Assembly: GCA_033584155.1 (NCBI GenBank)
Contig: CP138355.1
Span: forward strand, 1,999,501-2,063,500
Direction of reading: 5' to 3'
DNA from: Candidatus Electrothrix scaldis
Lineage (GTDB): Bacteria > Desulfobacterota > Desulfobulbia > Desulfobulbales > Desulfobulbaceae
DNA: 64,000 bases
In this document: positions 60,383 to 64,000 of the stretch, piece by piece
How positions within the stretch are numbered: position 1 is the first letter of the stretch
How the letters are laid out: every line of letters begins with the position of its first letter
The notes under the pieces: model-generated
The model's input: the letters and a program-made list of their open reading frames with translations, nothing else
Database searches by the model: none
Told to the model about the DNA's origin: nothing
Made by a program: the position numbers and the translations under genes

Positions 60383-61665
60383 ATCGAATTGTCAGTATTT
60401 TTCAATAATTTTTCTTGTTCAATAATAGCCATAAATGCGGTATCCTTTGCAAAAGGAAGCATCGCTTTATCCAGTTCCGATTTTAGCTCAGGTGTATCAG
60501 TTCCTTCTTTTACAGCTTTGTAATATTTTGTTGCAATGTTAAACATGTGCTGACGACTTTTGCTCCACTGTGGATTTTTAACATCTTGGATCTCCTCAGC
60601 AATATCCTCAATGCTCAGATTGTTTCCTTGGCCTTTAGTGGCTCTCGCATTATCTTTCAATTTGATAAGTTGATCAAATTCCGTTTCCTGAATTAAAAAC
60701 GGCGAATGAGTCGTGGTTATAAATTGAATTTTTGGGAATGTTTTTTTAAAACCTGCGATTATTTTTCTTTGCCACTCCGGGTGTAAGTGTAAATCCAGTT
60801 CATCAATCAAAACAATTCCAGTCGTTTCTTGTAAGGCATCTCCCTTTAGGTGAGGATTCAATGTAACGCACTTAAAGGCGATATCAGCAATCAAAGCAAA
60901 GAAATTTCTAGTGCCATCACTTAAATGTGCAAAGGGGAGGGTTCTACCATCTTTTAAAGTAATTTTTAATCCTTCGGGCTTGTCAGGATCAAATTCAAAA
61001 TAAATATTCTCGCAGTCAGGAATGTTGTTGACAATAGCTTCTTTTACTAAGGCGTAATTGATATCTGTAGTGCCTTTTTGGATTTTTGCTAACTCTTTTC
61101 CTTTGAACCATTTAATAAACTGCTTAAAGGTCATTTTTGCTTTTAAGCATTGGTTGTAGGCTCGAAGACGAGAAGCAATTTTAGGATTCTTATTTTCTTT
61201 TTTTCTTGTATTTCTGGCTTCATCAAATAATCTGCCTGTAGCATAATAGGCTAAAATAGGAAGATTTATTTGCTCACCATTACGGATATGATAGTCATAC
61301 TCGGAGCCAATTTTTTTTATAGACATGGCTCCTCTTGTTAAGGTTTTACTCTTAAAACTTGTTAATTCTCTTTTCCATGCTATTTCTTTCCCATTAACAA
61401 CTCCAGATGCAGAGACGCAAACAGGCCATAGAAATTCCTCTGAATGTTCAAAGGTTTTAATATGTACATCCTTAGGTAAAATATGTCTTGAATCTGTATT
61501 TTTTATACCTAAGAAGAGAGATCCCATAGCAACAGTAAGAGCTTCTAGTATCGCAGTTTTACCACTTCCATTGTCTCCGATTATGAGATTGAATCTACTG
61601 TGTAGAGAAATTACAATCTCTTGATATCCTCTGAAGTTTTTTAGAGCTAATTCTTTTATTATCAT
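60379..61665 (-). CDS. AAA-family ATPase, PtuA-like (Septu-type defence pair)
   Basis: 428 residues of the RecF/SMC-like ABC class. ELALKNFRGYQEIVISL start, Walker A IIGDNGSGKTAILEAL at about 28-43, a long variable insert, LPFAHLSDGTRNFFALIADI as the signature region, Walker B GIVLIDELDLHLHPEWQ, and TTTHSPFLI as the H-loop. A short C-terminal helix follows. AT-richer than its neighbours, which fits acquisition by transfer. Confidence 0.83.
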   Translation of the reverse strand: MIIKELALKNFRGYQEIVISLHSRFNLIIGDNGSGKTAILEALTVAMGSLFLGIKNTDSRHILPKDVHIKTFEHSEEFLWPVCVSASGVVNGKEIAWKRELTSFKSKTLTRGAMSIKKIGSEYDYHIRNGEQINLPILAYYATGRLFDEARNTRKKENKNPKIASRLRAYNQCLKAKMTFKQFIKWFKGKELAKIQKGTTDINYALVKEAIVNNIPDCENIYFEFDPDKPEGLKITLKDGRTLPFAHLSDGTRNFFALIADIAFKCVTLNPHLKGDALQETTGIVLIDELDLHLHPEWQRKIIAGFKKTFPKIQFITTTHSPFLIQETEFDQLIKLKDNARATKGQGNNLSIEDIAEEIQDVKNPQWSKSRQHMFNIATKYYKAVKEGTDTPELKSELDKAMLPFAKDTAFMAIIEQEKLLKNTDNSI

Positions 61666-61742
61666 GCTGTTCTTTTTTTAAGAAGTATTGAATTCTCTAT
61701 ATTCAAATATTCAAAGGGCGTGTCTGGTGTGCGCACCCAACG

Positions 61743-61846
61743 GTTGATGGCTTCGTAAAAAGTCCAATTTTGCCAAAAGTGCATCGTAACTCTTTGAGTT
61801 GTCGTCATCGATTTGCTGATTTCTGACTTTTTACCAGACCATCAAC
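61743..61846. mobile_element. MITE-like inverted-repeat element, 104 bp
   Basis: Ends GTTGATGGCTTCGTAAAAAG and (reverse complement) GTTGATGGTCTGGTAAAAAG, 19 of 22 matching. No ORF inside. AACGGTTG occurs at both edges and may be a target duplication overlapping the ends. Lies just upstream of the Septu-like pair. Confidence 0.55.
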
Positions 61847-61857
61847 GGTTGCATTGC

Positions 61858-62856
61858 CTACGGCAACCGTCGTCGAGAAATAAACAACTCCACCCCCAAC
61901 AGTCCCAGGGCTGCAAAGACCAGCCAGGAAAAGAGTTCCCGGTAGCGATCAAAATGTTTGATCTGCCGGGTGGTGGTTTCCATCGCGTTGATCTCTTCGT
62001 AGATTTTTTCCAGTGATCGGGTATCGGTAGCGCGGAAGAATTTGGCCCCGGTCATTTCGGCAATTTGTCCCAGTGTTTTTTCATCAATGTCCACCTTGGC
62101 CTGCATAATCCGTTTGCGACCGAATTGGTCCTGCATGGGCATAGGGGCCACACCCCGTCTACCCGCACCAATGGTGTAGACCTTGATCTTCATGGTCTCA
62201 GCTGCTTCTGCCGCAGTAAGCGGTGCTGCCTTGCCTGCATTATTCACTCCGTCCGTGAGCAGAATGACGATTCGCGATTTGGCTTCCTGGTCCCGCAAAC
62301 GGTTGACACCCGCAATGATGGCCGAGCCGATAGCTGTGCCGTCTTCGATCATTCCTGTTTGCAGAGAATCCAGGCGGAGCTGGAGCCAATCATGGTCCAG
62401 GGTCAACGGGCAGACCATATAAGGGCGACCGGCAAAGGCGACCAGGCCGATGCGGTCGTTGGGCCGTTCTTCAATGAATTTCTTCACCACCGCTTTGACT
62501 ACAGACAGACGATCCACTGAGCGTCCTTCCAGGCGGAAATCCATCGCCTGCATGGAGCCGGAAACGTCAACCGCCAGAAGTATATCAATCCCTGAGGCCT
62601 CCACCTCAGTTTTGCTGTTTCCCCATTGGGGACGGGCAATAGCCAGGATGAGCAGGCCAAGGGCTGCCAGGCGAAGCCAAGCCAGGAACTTGCCCGGATT
62701 GACCTTGCGGGAACCGGAGATTGCTTTGGCCACAGAGATGGAGGAAAAGACCAGGGCCGGGGCAGGGCCGCGTCGTCCCCGTAAAAAGGCCAGCACCGGG
62801 AGGAGCAGTAACAGCCAGAGCAGGTTGGGGTACATAAAACGTAGGCTGTCCATCAT
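61858..62856 (-). CDS. VWA-domain membrane protein (BatA-like)
   Basis: 332 residues. Two N-terminal membrane spans (NLLWLLLLLPVLAFL, LRLAALGLLILAIA), a von Willebrand A domain with the MIDAS motif DVSGSMQAMDF near residue 95, and RIVILLTDGVNNAG, then a C-terminal span (LFSWLVFAALGLLGVELF). BatA-like proteins work with MoxR ATPases and DUF58 proteins in envelope maintenance. Start overlaps the DUF4381 stop as ATGA. Confidence 0.88.
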   Translation of the reverse strand: MMDSLRFMYPNLLWLLLLLPVLAFLRGRRGPAPALVFSSISVAKAISGSRKVNPGKFLAWLRLAALGLLILAIARPQWGNSKTEVEASGIDILLAVDVSGSMQAMDFRLEGRSVDRLSVVKAVVKKFIEERPNDRIGLVAFAGRPYMVCPLTLDHDWLQLRLDSLQTGMIEDGTAIGSAIIAGVNRLRDQEAKSRIVILLTDGVNNAGKAAPLTAAEAAETMKIKVYTIGAGRRGVAPMPMQDQFGRKRIMQAKVDIDEKTLGQIAEMTGAKFFRATDTRSLEKIYEEINAMETTTRQIKHFDRYRELFSWLVFAALGLLGVELFISRRRLP

Positions 62857-63692
62857 TTTTCCTCTGCTTCCAGCTTGGTTGATTCAATAAAAGTGCGCAG
62901 GTTGTCCACCATGTCGATCATGGTCTCTCGGTTGAGGCCAGCCCTGGCGAATTTGACCAGGTCGCAATGCTGGAGCCAGGTTGTTAGATTTTCCGAGTTG
63001 TCCATCAAGTCCTGTGGTACTTTTTCCTGATCTTCAGTCAGTTCGTGGATAAATTCCCGTGTAGTCTGTCTGCGGGCAAAGATATGGAAGCGCTGTTCAA
63101 TATAACGACGCAAGGTTTGGTCGATCAGGGTGATAAAGGCGTTGATATTTTGCTCCTCAATCAAGGGGGCAGCCCGCTCCAGTTCGCGCAGGGCCGTTTC
63201 ATGGGCAAGAACAGCCCGCTGTTTGCGGGTTCGTTTCTTGAGAAAATAGAACAGCAGTCCGAGCAGCAGGAGAGCCGCTAATATTGCCACAAGCCACCAG
63301 AAAAAGCGGGTGTTGTCCGGGATGGGAATGGGCTCCCGGATATCATAGAACTGGTTTTCCCCAAGGCTTGTTTGCTGTGTTGCCTGTTGCTGGGGGGTGA
63401 GCGTGTTTTGTTGACCTGTATCCGGTTTTTGGGCAGATTGCTGGGCAGGATCCGCAAGCGGTGCGGTTATCTGGTCAGCTGATGCACTCAGAGGAAGAAC
63501 TGCCAGGAGAAGAATAAGCAGGAATGCTGTAAGGGCTCCTGTATGGGTAAGGCGTGCCGTATCTATACAGAATCTCTGTAAAAACGATGGTTTTGTAGTG
63601 CAAGCGAACCCCTGTGTTCGCCCTGAAGGTCCGGCGGAAGACCGAAACGGACAGGCACCGGGGCCTGCCCCTACCGTTTTCTGACTCTGCAT
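62853..63692 (-). CDS. DUF4381-domain membrane protein with a repeat-derived N-terminus
   Basis: 279 residues. TAATG overlap with the DUF58 gene and GGAGG upstream fix the start at 63692. The first ~30 codons overlap a dispersed GC-rich repeat. A signal-like segment (LTAFLLILLLAVLPLSASA) only begins at about residue 53; then a Gln/Thr-rich linker, a membrane span (FFWWLVAILAALLLLGLLFYF) and a cytoplasmic helical domain (about 160-279). Part of the DUF58-DUF4381-VWA operon. Confidence 0.82.
   Translation of the reverse strand: MQSQKTVGAGPGACPFRSSAGPSGRTQGFACTTKPSFLQRFCIDTARLTHTGALTAFLLILLLAVLPLSASADQITAPLADPAQQSAQKPDTGQQNTLTPQQQATQQTSLGENQFYDIREPIPIPDNTRFFWWLVAILAALLLLGLLFYFLKKRTRKQRAVLAHETALRELERAAPLIEEQNINAFITLIDQTLRRYIEQRFHIFARRQTTREFIHELTEDQEKVPQDLMDNSENLTTWLQHCDLVKFARAGLNRETMIDMVDNLRTFIESTKLEAEEK
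63599..63676. repeat. Dispersed GC-rich repeat inside the 5' coding region of the DUF4381 gene
   Basis: Reverse-orientation copy of the bipartite element at 32884-32962: GCAAGCGAACCCCTGTGTTC at one end and GGCACCGGGGCCTGCCCCTA at the other. It keeps the reading frame open, adding about 26 non-domain residues between the start codon and the signal-like helix. Confidence 0.7.
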
Positions 63693-64000
63693 TATCTCTT
63701 CCTCCTTTCCCGTGCTTTGAAGAAACCCATCAACGGCCCGATATAGGGTTTGTCCGTGGAAAGCTGGAGCAAGTCAAGCCCTGCGCTGCGCACGGTGTGG
63801 GCAAAACGCTCTGTCCGGTCCTGGGCCAGGCTCACATAGGCCTGTCGGGTCCAGGGATCAGCGGTATCCAGGAGCAGTTGCTCGCCAGTTTCTGCGTCTT
63901 CCAGGGTGATCCGACCAACATCGGGTAATTCCTGTTCCCTCGGGTCGGTGACCGCAACCGTGATCAGATCGTGACGGCGCCCGGTGACCAGGAGTTTCGG
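63692..64000 (-). CDS. DUF58-family protein, C-terminal part
   Basis: Open from the right window edge to the TAA at 63692-63694, which overlaps the next start as TAATG. The 102 visible residues include GRRHDLITVAVTDPREQEL (the von Willebrand-like C-terminal part of DUF58) and end KARERRKR. DUF58 proteins accompany MoxR ATPase and VWA proteins. The gene continues beyond base 64000. Confidence 0.78.
   Translation of the reverse strand, partial: PKLLVTGRRHDLITVAVTDPREQELPDVGRITLEDAETGEQLLLDTADPWTRQAYVSLAQDRTERFAHTVRSAGLDLLQLSTDKPYIGPLMGFFKARERRKR

Noticed and set aside
1-64000. tRNA or rRNA genes
   Set aside because: I looked for T-loop GTTCGAATC-type motifs with matching acceptor stems and rRNA signatures and saw none; a covariance search would be decisive.

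Overview
The window reads as a chromosomal piece of a Gram-negative, sulfate-reducer-like bacterium of the Desulfobulbaceae / Desulfobacterota type, possibly a cable bacterium (Ca. Electrothrix-like). The clues are outer-membrane beta-barrels and many lipoproteins, a two-CW protein, several HD-GYP proteins, a PTS reduced to HPr and Enzyme I, a truncated haemoglobin, a secreted delta-60 / CFI-box protein, a delta-class carbonic anhydrase lipoprotein, and dispersed GC-rich hairpin repeats. The lineage is inferred from protein-family content and was not tested.

Layout. 1-16 kb is mostly + strand housekeeping: tRNA nucleotidyltransferase tail, M50 protease, GAF-HD-GYP, HPr-EI-ThiL operon, ADP-ribosylglycohydrolase, a four-gene module (HEAT-like protein, HD-GYP, AAA+ ATPase, TPR protein) and two outer-membrane proteins. 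16-21 kb is - strand: split proton-translocating transhydrogenase (pntAA-AB-B), a SET-domain protein, a truncated globin and small membrane proteins. 21.7-24.8 kb is a + strand purine/methylthioadenosine salvage group (thioesterase, PNP, MtaD), followed by a convergent carbonic anhydrase.

The centre (25.9-39 kb) is a CRISPR locus on the - strand. It runs array 3 - cas2 - cas6-RT - array 2 - array 1 - cmr1 - cmr6-like - cas10/csx11 - cmr4-like - cas11 - cas5/cmr3-like. Gene order and a Cas10 whose palm motif is lost (APQD where GGDD is expected) point to subtype III-C. The adaptation gene is a Cas6-reverse transcriptase fusion with an intact YGDD, but its thumb and the expected Cas1 part are missing. 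The reading frame ends inside a copy of the CRISPR leader. The three arrays share one repeat and duplicated leaders. Their spacers are purine-rich on the + strand, so the crRNAs would be antisense to sense-like RNA. A divergent gene encodes a CorA-like membrane protein.

39-43.5 kb holds four small proline/tyrosine-rich lipoproteins (one of 55 codons, easily missed) and a zinc ABC transporter (znuABC). A VapBC toxin-antitoxin pair sits between two copies of a znuA-5'/intergenic segment, beside a degraded copy of the next gene's 3' end. 45-49.1 kb is a tightly overlapping RiPP-like operon: a 52-residue precursor-like peptide, PqqD, radical SAM/SPASM protein, HprK-like kinase, S26-like protease and NTP_transf_5 nucleotidyltransferase.

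49-64 kb returns to mixed functions: a coiled-coil protein, 42-bp palindromic tandem repeats, MscS, Trm112-like, a molybdopterin-binding-domain protein, a 988-residue secreted delta-60 protein, a YejF-like double ABC ATPase, two-CW protein, TilS, a Septu-like ATPase + HNH defence pair, a MITE-like element, and a DUF58 / DUF4381 / VWA (Bat-like) operon running off the right edge. I saw no tRNA or rRNA gene and no cas1 in the window.
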